From Aquipseudomonas alcaligenes (GTDB lineage: Bacteria > Pseudomonadota > Gammaproteobacteria > Pseudomonadales > Pseudomonadaceae), in assembly GCF_003205495.1 (NCBI RefSeq), contig NZ_QJRX01000005.1, forward strand, positions 124,001 through 188,000: DNA of 64,000 bases, given 5' to 3'. Both the position numbers and the translations under genes were made by a program. Every line of letters begins with the position of its first letter. Within the stretch, counting starts at the first letter, position 1. Below the pieces are notes generated by a model, which had not been told where the DNA came from, ran no database searches, and was given only the letters and a program-made list of their open reading frames with translations. This document shows, one piece after another, positions 31,724 to 40,478 of this stretch.

Positions 31724-32803
31724 ATGAGCAACCCCTGCGAACTCGCGACCAGACAGAACGCCGGCGCACCCCTCGGCGCTTTCGAACGCTACCTGAGCCT
31801 GTGGGTGTTTCTTTGCATAGTGGCGGGCACCGTGCTCGGCCTGGCCTTGCCCGAGGCCGCGCAGGCGGTCGGTGCGCTGGAGGTGGCGCAGGTCAACATC
31901 CCGGTCGGCCTGCTGATCTGGGTGATGATCATCCCCATGCTGATGAAGATCGACTTCGCGGCACTGCATGAAGTGCGCGAACAGAAGGCAGGCATGGCCG
32001 TCACCCTCTTCATCAACTGGGCGATCAAACCGTTCTCCATGGCGCTGATCGGCTGGCTGTTCATCAAGGTGCTGTTCGCCGACTGGCTTCCGCCCGGGGA
32101 ACTGGACAGCTACATGGCGGGGCTGATCCTGCTGGGCGCCGCACCCTGCACGGCGATGGTGTTCGTGTGGAGCAACCTGTGCAGCGGCAATGCCAACTTC
32201 ACCATCACCCAGGTGGCACTCAACGACCTGGTGATGGTGTTCGCCTTCGCCCCCATTGTCGCCCTGCTGCTCGGCGTCTCGTCGATCCCGGTGCCCTGGG
32301 ACACCCTGCTGCTCTCGGTGGCGATGTACATCGTCATCCCGCTGGCCATCGCCCAACTGCTGCGCGCCCGGCTGCTCGGGCGGGGCCGGGAGGTCTTTGA
32401 GCGGGCCCTGGCGAAGATCTCGCCCTTCTCGATCGTCGCGCTGCTGGCCACCCTGGTGCTGCTGTTTTCCTTCCAGGGCAAAGCCATCATCGAACAGCCC
32501 CTGGTGATCGGCATGCTCGCCCTGCCGATCCTGCTGCAAACGCTGTTCATCGCCGCCCTGGGCTACCTTCTCAACCGCAGCCTCAGGGTGCGGCATGACG
32601 TGGCCGGCCCCTCGACCATGATCGGCGCGTCCAACTTCTTCGAGCTGGCGGTGGCCGTGGCCATTGTGCTCTACGGCTTCGAGTCCGGCGCGGCGCTGGC
32701 CACGGTCGTCGGGGTGCTGATCGAGGTCCCGCTGATGCTCTGGCTGGTGCGCATGGTCAACAACAGCCGCGCCTGGTACGAGCGCGCCCTGCCACGCAGC
32801 TGA
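31724..32803 (+). CDS. arsB: Arsenite efflux permease Acr3 (ArsB)
   Basis: A 359-residue ten-helix arsenite exporter of the Acr3/BART family. Its conserved essential cysteine lies in [15 protein letters not shown], and [14 protein letters not shown] is the second family motif. The start at 31724 ([12 protein letters not shown]) follows family comparison, with GGAG upstream at 31708. It is transcribed alone and divergently from arsC-arsR, whereas in most clusters it is cotranscribed with arsR. Confidence 0.94.
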   Translation: MSNPCELATRQNAGAPLGAFERYLSLWVFLCIVAGTVLGLALPEAAQAVGALEVAQVNIPVGLLIWVMIIPMLMKIDFAALHEVREQKAGMAVTLFINWAIKPFSMALIGWLFIKVLFADWLPPGELDSYMAGLILLGAAPCTAMVFVWSNLCSGNANFTITQVALNDLVMVFAFAPIVALLLGVSSIPVPWDTLLLSVAMYIVIPLAIAQLLRARLLGRGREVFERALAKISPFSIVALLATLVLLFSFQGKAIIEQPLVIGMLALPILLQTLFIAALGYLLNRSLRVRHDVAGPSTMIGASNFFELAVAVAIVLYGFESGAALATVVGVLIEVPLMLWLVRMVNNSRAWYERALPRS

Positions 32804-32850
32804 CGGGGAAGCAGCGAACGCGGGCGCACCGCGAATGGCAGACCCAGAAC

Positions 32851-32890
32851 GCAAAAGCCCCGAAAACTTTTCAGCTTTCGGGGCTTTTGC
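32851..32890. terminator. Bidirectional terminator between acr3 and tRNA-Ser
   Basis: A perfect 15-bp stem, GCAAAAGCCCCGAAA / TTTCGGGGCTTTTGC, with a 10-nt loop. It can end acr3 transcription on the plus strand and tRNA-Ser on the minus strand. Confidence 0.9.
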
Positions 32891-32899
32891 AATAGGGTC

Positions 32900-32989
32900 T
32901 GGCGGTGAGGGAGGGATTCGAACCCTCGATACGGTTTCCCGTATACACACTTTCCAGGCGTGCTCCTTCAACCGCTCGGACACCTCACC
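32900..32989 (-). tRNA. tRNA-Ser (anticodon GGA)
   Basis: A 90-nt class II tRNA. The 7-bp acceptor stem is GGTGAGG/CCTCACC, followed by discriminator G and encoded CCA. The anticodon GGA is at 32955-32953, a long variable arm (TATACGGGAAACCGTAT region) is typical of serine tRNAs, and the T-loop reads GGTTCGAATCC. The 3' end faces the ars genes. Confidence 0.96.
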
Positions 32990-33027
32990 GGATCTCGGCG
33001 AACCAGTCTGGTCCGTCGAGGCGCGCT

Positions 33028-33056
33028 AATGTAGCCGCAGGCTTTTCCGAATGCAA
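33028..33056 (-). promoter_or_regulatory. Sigma-70 promoter of tRNA-Ser
   Basis: On the minus strand TTGCAT (33056-33051) and TACATT (33033-33028) are separated by exactly 17 bp. This places the start of transcription about 30 nt before the mature tRNA 5' end at 32989. Confidence 0.65.
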
Positions 33057-33081
33057 ACTTTTTTTCAGGCGATTCATGCGC

Positions 33082-33288
33082 TTATGCGGAGTGCTGGGTA
33101 TCGACGTCCGGCTTCTCGAAGCGCCTGGCGCCAAACAGCAGAAAGCCGATAGAGACGAACAGGCTGAACAGGAACAGCTGCAGCACGCCGGTCGGGCTGT
33201 GGCTGGCGGGGCTGATGGACAGCAGGGTCAGGACGATCAGCGACAGCAGCGGCGCGAGCCGAAGCAAAAATGGCAGCAGGCGGGGCAT
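33082..33288 (-). CDS. Small two-helix membrane protein, unknown function
   Basis: A 68-residue protein starting MPRLLPFLLRLAPLL. Two hydrophobic helices are visible at about residues 5-25 and 35-52, followed by a charged tail (RRFEKPDVDTQHSA). GGAG lies 8 bp before the ATG. I do not recognise the family. It stands alone between tRNA-Ser and the crotonase gene, which is divergent. Confidence 0.7.
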   Translation of the reverse strand: MPRLLPFLLRLAPLLSLIVLTLLSISPASHSPTGVLQLFLFSLFVSIGFLLFGARRFEKPDVDTQHSA

Positions 33289-33481
33289 GACAGGGACTCC
33301 TCGGGTTCGCCGCCAAGCTAAGCCACGGCCCGCTACCGCGGCCAGTTGGCCTTGCCGATGGCGCCGATAGGTGAAGGCCGACGGACGGATGACCCTGCGG
33401 TCAGCCAAAGCGCTTTACCCCCGGCCTCGCGCTGGGTAACGTCAGCGCCACTTCCAGCCACTCCGCACTAGGATTTGCGCC

Positions 33482-34171
33482 ATGAGCGACCTGATCAGCT
33501 ACCAACTCGAAGACGGCATCGCCACCCTGACCCTCAACAACGGCAAGGTGAACGCCATTTCCCCGGACGTGATCGCCGCCTTCAATGCCGCCCTGGACCA
33601 GGCCGTGCAGGATCGCGCCGTGGTCATCATCACCGGCCAGCCGGGCATCCTCTCCGGAGGCTACGACCTCAAGGTCATGACCTCCGGCCCGCAGAACGCC
33701 GTGGCTCTGGTCACCGCCGGCTCCACCCTGGCCCGCCGCATGCTGGCCCACCCCTTCCCGATCATCGTCGCCTGCCCGGGCCACGCCATCGCCAAGGGCG
33801 CCTTCATCCTGCTCTCGGCCGACTACCGCATCGGCGTGGAAGGCCCGTTCAACATCGGCCTGAACGAAGTGCAGATCGGCATGACCATGCACCACGCCGG
33901 CATCGAGCTGGCCCGTGACCGCCTGCGCAAGTCCGCCTTCCACCGTTCGGTGATCAACGGCGAGATCTTCAACCCCGAGAGCGCCGTGGACGCCGGCTTC
34001 CTCGACAAGGTGGTGCCGGCCGAGCAGCTGATGGCCACTGCCGTGGCTGCCGCCCAGCAGCTGAAGAAGATCAACATGACCGCGCACAAGAACACCAAGC
34101 TGAAGGTGCGCAAGGCCCTGCTGGAAACCCTGGACAAGGCCATCGAGCTGGACCAGCAGCACCTCGGCTGA
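33482..34171 (+). CDS. Crotonase/enoyl-CoA hydratase family protein
   Basis: A 229-residue crotonase-fold protein. The first oxyanion-hole region is SGGYDLKVM and the second lies around PGHAIAKGAFI, where crotonases usually have a GG-rich loop. The usual second catalytic glutamate region reads NIGLNEVQIGMTMH. It is shorter than FadB-type hydratases and stands alone, with its own terminator at 34187-34215. Fatty-acid or other acyl-CoA hydration is likely, but the substrate is not determined. Confidence 0.85.
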   Translation: MSDLISYQLEDGIATLTLNNGKVNAISPDVIAAFNAALDQAVQDRAVVIITGQPGILSGGYDLKVMTSGPQNAVALVTAGSTLARRMLAHPFPIIVACPGHAIAKGAFILLSADYRIGVEGPFNIGLNEVQIGMTMHHAGIELARDRLRKSAFHRSVINGEIFNPESAVDAGFLDKVVPAEQLMATAVAAAQQLKKINMTAHKNTKLKVRKALLETLDKAIELDQQHLG

Positions 34172-34186
34172 CCCCACACTTGCCAC

Positions 34187-34215
34187 CACGAGCCCGGCCC
34201 CGCGCCGGGCTCGTG
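34187..34215 (+). terminator. Rho-independent terminator after the crotonase gene
   Basis: A perfect 12-bp stem, CACGAGCCCGGC / GCCGGGCTCGTG, with a 5-nt loop, followed by a short T-run (CTTTA), 16 bp after the stop codon. Confidence 0.8.
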
Positions 34216-34343
34216 CTTTATGCGGTGAACGCCGGCCATCGGCGGATAAATACCCAGTAATAACCTCTGATCGGAGTCGATTGCGCCGAAGCTGTGCACG
34301 CCCGTACACTGCGCGCCTTTTTTGTCTGCCTGAAGGCCTACCG

Positions 34344-35066
34344 ATGCTTTTCCTCGCGCGCATGTTGTTGATGGGCCTGCATTTCCTCCTCGCCGGCGTA
34401 CTCGGCCTGGTGCTCGGCCTGTGCCGCCCGTTCAACCCGGACAACAGCCGCCTGTGCGCGCGCCTGTACTCGCTGCCGGCCCTGTGCCTGCTGCGCCTGA
34501 AACTGAAGGCGGAGGTCAAGAGCCTGTTCGGCCAGGAGCAGGCCTGCGTGGTCATCGCCAACCACCAGTCCAACTACGACCTCTACGTGCTCGGCCGCGT
34601 GGTGCCGCCGCGCACCGTCAGCATCGGCAAGAAAAGCCTGAAGTGGATCCCCTTCTTCGGCCAGCTCTACTGGCTGGCCGGCAACGTGCTGATCGAGCGG
34701 GGCAATGCGCGCCAGGCCAAACAGGCCATGCTGCAGACCACCGAGACCCTGCAGAGCCGCGACACCTCTATCTGGGTCTTCCCGGAAGGCACGCGCAACC
34801 TCGGCAAGGGCCTGCTGCCGTTCAAGAAAGGCGCCTTCCAGATGGCCATCGCCGCCGGCGTGCCGATAGTCCCGGTGTGCGTCAGCAACTATGCCGGGCG
34901 CCTCAAACTCAACCGCTGGAACAGCGGCAAGGTGCTGATCCGCTCGCTGCCGGCCATCCCCACCCTGGGCCTGACCCTGGACGACCTGCCGCAGCTAATG
35001 GAACGCTGCCAGCAAGTGATGCGCGAGTGCATCGAGCAGCTCGACCAACAGCTGGCCAAGGCCTGA
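34344..35066 (+). CDS. plsC: 1-acyl-sn-glycerol-3-phosphate acyltransferase
   Basis: A 240-residue PlsC-family acyltransferase that makes phosphatidic acid at the inner membrane. An N-terminal hydrophobic helix (about residues 5-30) is followed by the catalytic block NHQSNYD and the lysophosphatidate site FPEGTRN. The start at 34344 (MLFLARMLLMGLHFL) gives the family layout. Pseudomonads often have several PlsC paralogues; this one stands before a CorA-type gene. Confidence 0.9.
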   Translation: MLFLARMLLMGLHFLLAGVLGLVLGLCRPFNPDNSRLCARLYSLPALCLLRLKLKAEVKSLFGQEQACVVIANHQSNYDLYVLGRVVPPRTVSIGKKSLKWIPFFGQLYWLAGNVLIERGNARQAKQAMLQTTETLQSRDTSIWVFPEGTRNLGKGLLPFKKGAFQMAIAAGVPIVPVCVSNYAGRLKLNRWNSGKVLIRSLPAIPTLGLTLDDLPQLMERCQQVMRECIEQLDQQLAKA

Positions 35067-35130
35067 CAGCGTCTCTGCAGGGCAGGTGGCGCTGGGTTAA
35101 GCTGCGCCATCGCCATGCAGAGGACGCCCC

Positions 35131-36102
35131 ATGGGTCAGATCGTTGCCGCCGCGGCCTACCACCGTGGCAGGAAAGTCGCCGATATCGCCCTCGATGAGG
35201 GCCGCCAATGGTCCAGCCAGGCCGGGCACTTCGTCTGGATCGGCCTGCGCGACCCGGACAGCAGCCAGCTGCACACCCTGCAGGAGCAGTTCAACCTGCA
35301 CGAGCTGGCCATGGAAGACGCCATCGCCCAGCACACCCGGCCCAAGCTGGAAATCTTCGGCGACGCCCTGTTCATGGTGCTCTACTCGCCGATCCGCCAG
35401 AACGGCCACCTGGAATTCGTCGAGACCCAGCTGTTCGCCGGCAAGGGCTATGTGATCAGCGCCCGCTACGGCGACTCGGCCCCCTACTCCACCGTGCGCC
35501 AGCGCTGCGAGGCGCGCCCGCTGCTGCTGGAGCACGGCGAGGACTTCGTGCTCTATGCCCTGCTGGCCTTCGTGATCGAGAACTACCGGCCGCTGCTGGA
35601 CTGCATCCACGGCGAACTGGAAGACATCGAGGAGACGGTACTCGGCCGACCGCTGCAGCAGGCCGACGTGGAACGCATCCACGGCCTGCGTCGTGACCTG
35701 CTGCGCCTGCGCCGGCAGGTCGCGCCGATGGCGGAAATCTGCAAGGAGCTGCAGCAGCTGGAGTTCCCGTTCATCGACAAGCACATGCGCCCGTACTTCC
35801 GCGACATCGCGATCCACGTCAACCGCCTGCTGGAAGACCTCACCGGGCTGCGCGAGATGGCCGACCACGCCATCGAGATCGGCCTTCTGCTGGAGGCCTC
35901 CCGGCAGAGCGTGACGCAACGCAAGTTCGCCGCCTGGGCGGCGATCCTGGCCTTCCCCACCGCGGTGGCGGGCATCTACGGGATGAACTTCGACTACATG
36001 CCGGAACTCACCTGGCACTACGGCTACTTCGCCGTGCTCGGCGTCATCGGCCTGGGCTGCGCGGGGCTGTTCGCCAACTTCAAGCGCATGGGCTGGCTGT
36101 AG
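35131..36102 (+). CDS. CorA-family divalent cation transporter
   Basis: A 323-residue protein with a large cytoplasmic N-terminal domain, a long helix, and two C-terminal membrane helices. The signature YGMNFDYMPEL lies between them, giving the CorA GMN selectivity motif. Mg2+ or Co2+/Ni2+ passage is expected. It is not adjacent to the usual corA partners, so I do not assign the symbol. The gap to the convergent amidotransferase gene is 52 bp. Confidence 0.88.
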   Translation: MGQIVAAAAYHRGRKVADIALDEGRQWSSQAGHFVWIGLRDPDSSQLHTLQEQFNLHELAMEDAIAQHTRPKLEIFGDALFMVLYSPIRQNGHLEFVETQLFAGKGYVISARYGDSAPYSTVRQRCEARPLLLEHGEDFVLYALLAFVIENYRPLLDCIHGELEDIEETVLGRPLQQADVERIHGLRRDLLRLRRQVAPMAEICKELQQLEFPFIDKHMRPYFRDIAIHVNRLLEDLTGLREMADHAIEIGLLLEASRQSVTQRKFAAWAAILAFPTAVAGIYGMNFDYMPELTWHYGYFAVLGVIGLGCAGLFANFKRMGWL

Positions 36103-36154
36103 CGACCCAAGGCGCGCGGGCTGGCCGCGGCGCGGCGCACCCCGCGCCGGGACC

Positions 36155-36886
36155 TCAGGCGGCCTGCACGCCCTTCTTGCCCTGGGCCACGAAGCGCATC
36201 ATCCACTCGGCCACGGCGGTGCCCTGGTGGTCATGCACCAGGCTTTCCACGGCCTGGCTGTAGACCGGCTCGCCGATGCACTTCTGGCGGATGTCGAGCA
36301 AGGCACGCGAGTAGTCGTGGACGAACTCCGGGTGGCCCTGGAAGCACAGCACCTGGTCCTCGATGCAGTAGGCCGCCACCGGGCAGAACTCGCTGGAGGC
36401 CAGCAGGGTGGCGTTCTCCGGCAGGGCGGTGACCTGGTCCTGGTGGCTGATCAGCAGGGTCAGCTCCTCCAGCGCCGGGCTCATCCACTGCGGCCGCTGC
36501 TTCACCTCGTAACGGTGGATGCCCACGCCCCAGCCCTGGCTCGCGCGCTCGGCGCGGCCGCCGAGCAGCAGGGCCAGCAGCTGGTGGCCGAAGCAGATGC
36601 CGAGCAGCTTGTCGCCGTTCTCGTAACGCTGCAGCAGGTAGTCCTTGAGGGTCTGGATCCACGGGTCGCTGCCGAAGGAGTCGGCCTTGCTGCCGGTCAC
36701 CAGGTAGGCGTCGTAGCGCTCGCTGTCTGCCGGATAGTCGCCCTGCACCACGTTGAACACCTCGAAGCGCGCCGCCAGCGGCTGCTGGGCGAACAGGCGC
36801 TCGAACATGCGGCCGTAGCCCTGGTATTGGTCGATCAGTTCGGGGCGGAGTACATCGGTTTCCAGAATGCAGATGCGCAGTGACAT
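36155..36886 (-). CDS. Class I glutamine amidotransferase-like protein
   Basis: A 243-residue GATase1 fold. The nucleophile elbow is GICFGHQLLAL with the cysteine intact, and the histidine of the triad is in FQGHPEFVHDY. No partner synthetase domain is attached. Such stand-alone proteins include gamma-glutamyl hydrolase-like and GuaA-N-like enzymes; the substrate is unknown. The start at 36886 (MSLRICILETD) gives the conserved beginning. A second, different member lies at 48901-49626. Confidence 0.83.
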   Translation of the reverse strand: MSLRICILETDVLRPELIDQYQGYGRMFERLFAQQPLAARFEVFNVVQGDYPADSERYDAYLVTGSKADSFGSDPWIQTLKDYLLQRYENGDKLLGICFGHQLLALLLGGRAERASQGWGVGIHRYEVKQRPQWMSPALEELTLLISHQDQVTALPENATLLASSEFCPVAAYCIEDQVLCFQGHPEFVHDYSRALLDIRQKCIGEPVYSQAVESLVHDHQGTAVAEWMMRFVAQGKKGVQAA

Positions 36887-37096
36887 TGAGCGGATTACCT
36901 GAAGCGGCCGAGGGGTTGTGGAAGAGACGTTTAGCGTGCATCGAAGGGTCACCAAACGCAACAGCGACGGGGCATTCAGGCGATATCCGGCAATCATCAG
37001 CGGCCTTGATAGCTACCATGCCCACCATTCACTTCTGTCGATGGGCCGGCTCGGCAAAGATGCAGCCGTGCCCACCCACCACAGAGGAGTCACCCC

Positions 37097-37201
37097 ATGA
37101 GCAGCTTCGCCGCCATCGCCAGCCTGATCGCCACCTCTGCTTTTCATAGCAGTGCCGCGGCCACCAACCACCAGGCCCATCCGGCCGCCGGGCGCCGCTG
37201 A
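37097..37201 (+). CDS. Very small ORF (34 aa), unknown
   Basis: An ATG with a strong ribosome site (AGAGGAGT, 6-9 bp upstream) opens a 34-codon frame, MSSFAAIASLIATSAFHSSA and a further 14 residues. The Ala/Ser-rich N-terminal half could be a weak signal or membrane segment. It is 18 bp before the next small gene and uses the same GAGGAGTC-type ribosome site. It could be a translated leader or a real microprotein. Confidence 0.45.
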   Translation: MSSFAAIASLIATSAFHSSAAATNHQAHPAAGRR

Positions 37202-37219
37202 GGCGCCGAGGAGTCCAGC

Positions 37220-37429
37220 ATGTCCATCACCGAAGCCTTCGCCAGCCGCAACAGCTACGGCGTGACCTACGTCAGCCTGGACGACACCGGCCTGCACTTC
37301 GAGTCCGAAGCGGCCGTGCACATGGCCGACGGCAGCCTGCTGACCCTGCGCATGCCCACCCGGCACAGCGAGAAGCTAGATATCCACGCCCTGCTCTGCC
37401 AGCAGTACGGCGGCAAGCTGGCCGCCTGA
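37220..37429 (+). CDS. Small protein (69 aa), unknown
   Basis: A 69-residue soluble-looking protein, MSITEAFASRNSYGVTYVSL onward, rich in short polar/hydrophobic alternation that suggests beta strands. A strong GAGGAGTC lies just upstream. I do not recognise the family. It ends 6 bp before the stop of the convergent binding-protein gene. Confidence 0.65.
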   Translation: MSITEAFASRNSYGVTYVSLDDTGLHFESEAAVHMADGSLLTLRMPTRHSEKLDIHALLCQQYGGKLAA

Positions 37430-37435
37430 GCCACC

Positions 37436-38209
37436 TCAGGGGATGGCCAGGCGCGCCGCCAGCTCGTCGCCCAGGTGACGGGCGAGAATGCGCCGCCAGC
37501 TGCCATCACCACGCATCGCCGCGAAGGCCTGGCGCATCTCCTGGCCCAGCGCCGGAGCATCGGCCAGCACCGGACTGCCGGCGATATAGCTGAGGGTCGA
37601 GGCCACCGGCTCACCGGTCTGCATGCTATCGGCCGCATAGCCGAGCGAGCGCCACAGGTAGTGCACGCGCAGATCGATCTCATACCAGGCCAGCACCCGC
37701 CCGCCATGCAGCATGCGCGCCGCCTGCTGCGGATCGGTCACCTCCACCACCGTCTGCCCGGCCTGCCTCAGCGCCAGCGCCTCCTGGGCCCTGGGTGTGC
37801 CGCCCATGACCACCAGCGGGCCGGCGGCCAGCGCCTCGCCCAGGCTGTCGAAGCGGCGCCGCGGGCTGGCCAGCACATAGGAAGTCGGCAGCACCTCCAG
37901 CAGCCAGACGAAGCCCGGCTCGCGCTCGGCCGTGCGCCCCAGGTTGAGCACTATGCCGCGGGGATCGTCGGCTACCTCCAGCTGCACCCGCTTCCACGGC
38001 ACGCTGTGGTAATGGCATTCGCGCTGCAGGCGCCGGCACAGCTCGGCCATCAGGTCGCCGAACAGGCCGCGATTGTCCGGCTTGTCGTCGGCGAAGGGCA
38101 TCTGCCCCTGGCCGACGTAGACGTTCAGGGCGTCCGCGCCGAAGGCCGGGCCGTGTGCCAGCAGCAGGCCCGCCAGCAGTAACGCTGCGATTTCCCTTCG
38201 TCTGCTCAC
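37436..38209 (-). CDS. Periplasmic solute-binding protein (family 3-like)
   Basis: A 257-residue protein with a signal peptide (about residues 1-25, LLLAGLLLAHGPAFGA). The mature part has the type II periplasmic binding fold start (LNVYVGQGQMPFADDKPDNRGLFGDLMAELC) and is as long as SBP family 3 members. No permease genes are near, so it may be an orphan sensor-like binding protein. The start is a GTG at 38209. Confidence 0.8.
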   Translation of the reverse strand: MSRRREIAALLLAGLLLAHGPAFGADALNVYVGQGQMPFADDKPDNRGLFGDLMAELCRRLQRECHYHSVPWKRVQLEVADDPRGIVLNLGRTAEREPGFVWLLEVLPTSYVLASPRRRFDSLGEALAAGPLVVMGGTPRAQEALALRQAGQTVVEVTDPQQAARMLHGGRVLAWYEIDLRVHYLWRSLGYAADSMQTGEPVASTLSYIAGSPVLADAPALGQEMRQAFAAMRGDGSWRRILARHLGDELAARLAIP

Positions 38210-38271
38210 GCTCCGCCCTGCTCCCCCGATGGCCTGTAGGCCAAGACTGACAGAATCCCGCGCAAAGCAAA

Positions 38272-38290
38272 ACCGGCCACGAGGGCCGGT
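38272..38290 (-). terminator. Terminator of the FadB-like/thiolase operon
   Basis: On the minus strand a perfect 7-bp stem, ACCGGCC / GGCCGGT with a 5-nt loop, is followed by TTTTGCTTT. It lies 28 bp past the stop of the FadB-like gene. Confidence 0.75.
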
Positions 38291-38317
38291 CTTGCGGGTT
38301 GCAGGGATGCTTCTGAC

Positions 38318-40462
38318 TCAGAAGCCCTCGCCTTTCGCGGCCTTCTCCAGCAACAGCGCCGGCGGCAGGAAGCGCTCGCCGTACTGCTCGGCCAGGTACT
38401 GGGCGCGGGCGACGAAGTCCTTCACCCCGTACTGGTTGATGAACTGCAGCGCCCCGCCGGTCCAGGCGGCGAAGCCGATGCCGAAGATCGAGCCGATATT
38501 GGCGTCCGCGACGGACTTCAATACGCCCTCCTCCACGCAGCGCACCGTCTCGATCGCCTGGATGAACAGGATGCGGTCGCGCACGTCCTCCTGGGAGATC
38601 TGCGCATCGGCCTTCTCGAAGCGCGCCTTCAGCTCTGGCCACAGGTGCTTCTTGCCACCCTCGGGGTAGTCGTAGAAGCCACCACCGGCGGCCTTGCCCG
38701 GGCGCTTGTATTCCTTGAGCATCAGGTCGATCACGGCGAACGCCGGATGCTCGGGGATGCTCTTGCCCTCGGCGGCGAGGTCGGCCACGGTCTGCTTGCG
38801 GATATGGTCCATCAGGCTCATCGACACTTCGTCGCTGATCGCCAGCGGGCCCACCGGCATGCCGGCCTTGCGCGCCTCGGCCTCGATCATCGCCGCGCTG
38901 ACGCCTTCGCCGAGCATGGCGATGCCCTCGTTGGTGAAGGTGCCGAACACCCGCGAGGTGAAGAAGCCGCGGCTGTCCTCGACCACGATCGGGGTCTTCT
39001 TGATCTGCAGCACGTAGTCGAAGCCACGCGCCAGGGTCTCGTCGCTGGTCCTGGCGCCGCGGATGATCTCCACCAGCGGCATCTTGTCGACCGGGCTGAA
39101 GAAGTGCAGGCCGATGAACTTGTCCTGCTTCTGCACCGCGGTGGCCAGGCCGGTGATCGGCAGGGTCGAGGTGTTGGAGGCGATCACCGCATCGGGCAGC
39201 GCGGCAGCCTCGGCGGCGGCATTGACCTTGGCCTTGAGACTGCGATCCTCGAACACCGCCTCGATGATCAGGTCGCAGCCGGCGAAGTCGGCGTCACTGG
39301 CGGTCGGCTTGATACGGGCGAGGAAGGCGTCGCGCTTCTCCGCCGTCATGTGGCCACGGCTGACCTTCTTGTCGAGCAGCTTGGCCGAGTAGGCCTTGCC
39401 CTTCTCCGCCGCCTCGACGGACACGTCTTTCAGCACCACCTCGATGCCCGCGGCGGCCGACACATAGGCGATGCCCGCGCCCATCATGCCGGCGCCGAGC
39501 ACGCCGACCTTCTTCGTCACGTACTGCGGGAAGCCTTGCGGGCGCGAGCTGCCGGCGTTGATCTCGTTCAACTGGAACCAGAAGGTGCCGATCATGTTCT
39601 TCGCCACCTGGCCGGTGGTCAGCTCGGTGAAGTAGCGCGCCTCGATGATCTGCGCGGTGTCGAAGTCGACCTGGGCGCCCTCGACGGCGGCGCACATGAT
39701 CTTCTCCGGCGCCGGGAAGCAGCCCTTGGTCTTGTCACGCAGCACGCTCGGCGCGATGGCCAGCATCTGCGCGACGTTCGGCGAGCTCGGCGTGCCGCCG
39801 GGAATCTTGTAGCCCTGCACGTCCCACGGCTGCTTGGCGCTCGGATTGGCGGCAATCCAGGCGCGCGCCTTGCTCAGCATCTCCTCCGGAGTGGCGGCGA
39901 TATCGTGGATCAGACCGGCCTTGAGCGCGGCATCCGGGCGTACCTTCTTGCCTTCGGCCAGGTACGGCAGGGCCTTCTCCAGGCCCAGCAGGCGCACCAT
40001 GCGCACCACGCCGCCACCGCCCGGCAGCAGGCCGAGGGTCACTTCCGGCAGGCCCAGCTGCACGCTGGAATTGTCCAGGGCGATGCGGTGGTGGCAGGCC
40101 AGGCAGATTTCCCAGCCACCGCCCAGGGCGGCGCCGTTGATCGCGGCCACCACCGGCTTGCCCAGGGTCTCCAGGCGGCGCAGCTGGCCCTTGATAGTGA
40201 GGATCATGTCGTAGAACGGCTTGGCGTCGGCCTTGGTGACCTTGATCAGCTCATTGAGGTCGCCGCCGGCGAAGAAGGTCTTCTTCGCCGAGGTGATGAT
40301 CACCCCGGCGATGGCGTCCTTCTCGGCTTCCAGGCGCGCCACGGTCTGGCCCATGGCCTCGCGGTACACCGCGTTCATGGTGTTGGCGCTCTGGCCGGGC
40401 ATGTCGATGGTCAGGACGACGATATTGTCCTGGCCCTTTTCGTAACGGATGGCGTCAGTCAT
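38318..40462 (-). CDS. FadB-like bifunctional enoyl-CoA hydratase / 3-hydroxyacyl-CoA dehydrogenase
   Basis: A 714-residue fusion. The N-terminal crotonase domain has the oxyanion loop FFAGGDLNELI and the ENGAALGGGWE-type segment AINGAALGGGWE. The 3-hydroxyacyl-CoA dehydrogenase domain begins near residue 335 with VGVLGAGMMGAGIAYV. It includes the conserved IGLHFFSPVDKMPLVEII and a C-terminal helical part. The start at 40462 (MTDAIRYEKGQDN) follows family comparison. It is translated just 16 bp after the thiolase gene, so the two are a fatty-acid oxidation pair, but the sequence differs from classical fadBA. Confidence 0.92.
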   Translation of the reverse strand: MTDAIRYEKGQDNIVVLTIDMPGQSANTMNAVYREAMGQTVARLEAEKDAIAGVIITSAKKTFFAGGDLNELIKVTKADAKPFYDMILTIKGQLRRLETLGKPVVAAINGAALGGGWEICLACHHRIALDNSSVQLGLPEVTLGLLPGGGGVVRMVRLLGLEKALPYLAEGKKVRPDAALKAGLIHDIAATPEEMLSKARAWIAANPSAKQPWDVQGYKIPGGTPSSPNVAQMLAIAPSVLRDKTKGCFPAPEKIMCAAVEGAQVDFDTAQIIEARYFTELTTGQVAKNMIGTFWFQLNEINAGSSRPQGFPQYVTKKVGVLGAGMMGAGIAYVSAAAGIEVVLKDVSVEAAEKGKAYSAKLLDKKVSRGHMTAEKRDAFLARIKPTASDADFAGCDLIIEAVFEDRSLKAKVNAAAEAAALPDAVIASNTSTLPITGLATAVQKQDKFIGLHFFSPVDKMPLVEIIRGARTSDETLARGFDYVLQIKKTPIVVEDSRGFFTSRVFGTFTNEGIAMLGEGVSAAMIEAEARKAGMPVGPLAISDEVSMSLMDHIRKQTVADLAAEGKSIPEHPAFAVIDLMLKEYKRPGKAAGGGFYDYPEGGKKHLWPELKARFEKADAQISQEDVRDRILFIQAIETVRCVEEGVLKSVADANIGSIFGIGFAAWTGGALQFINQYGVKDFVARAQYLAEQYGERFLPPALLLEKAAKGEGF

Positions 40463-40478
40463 TTTTCTTATCTCCGCC

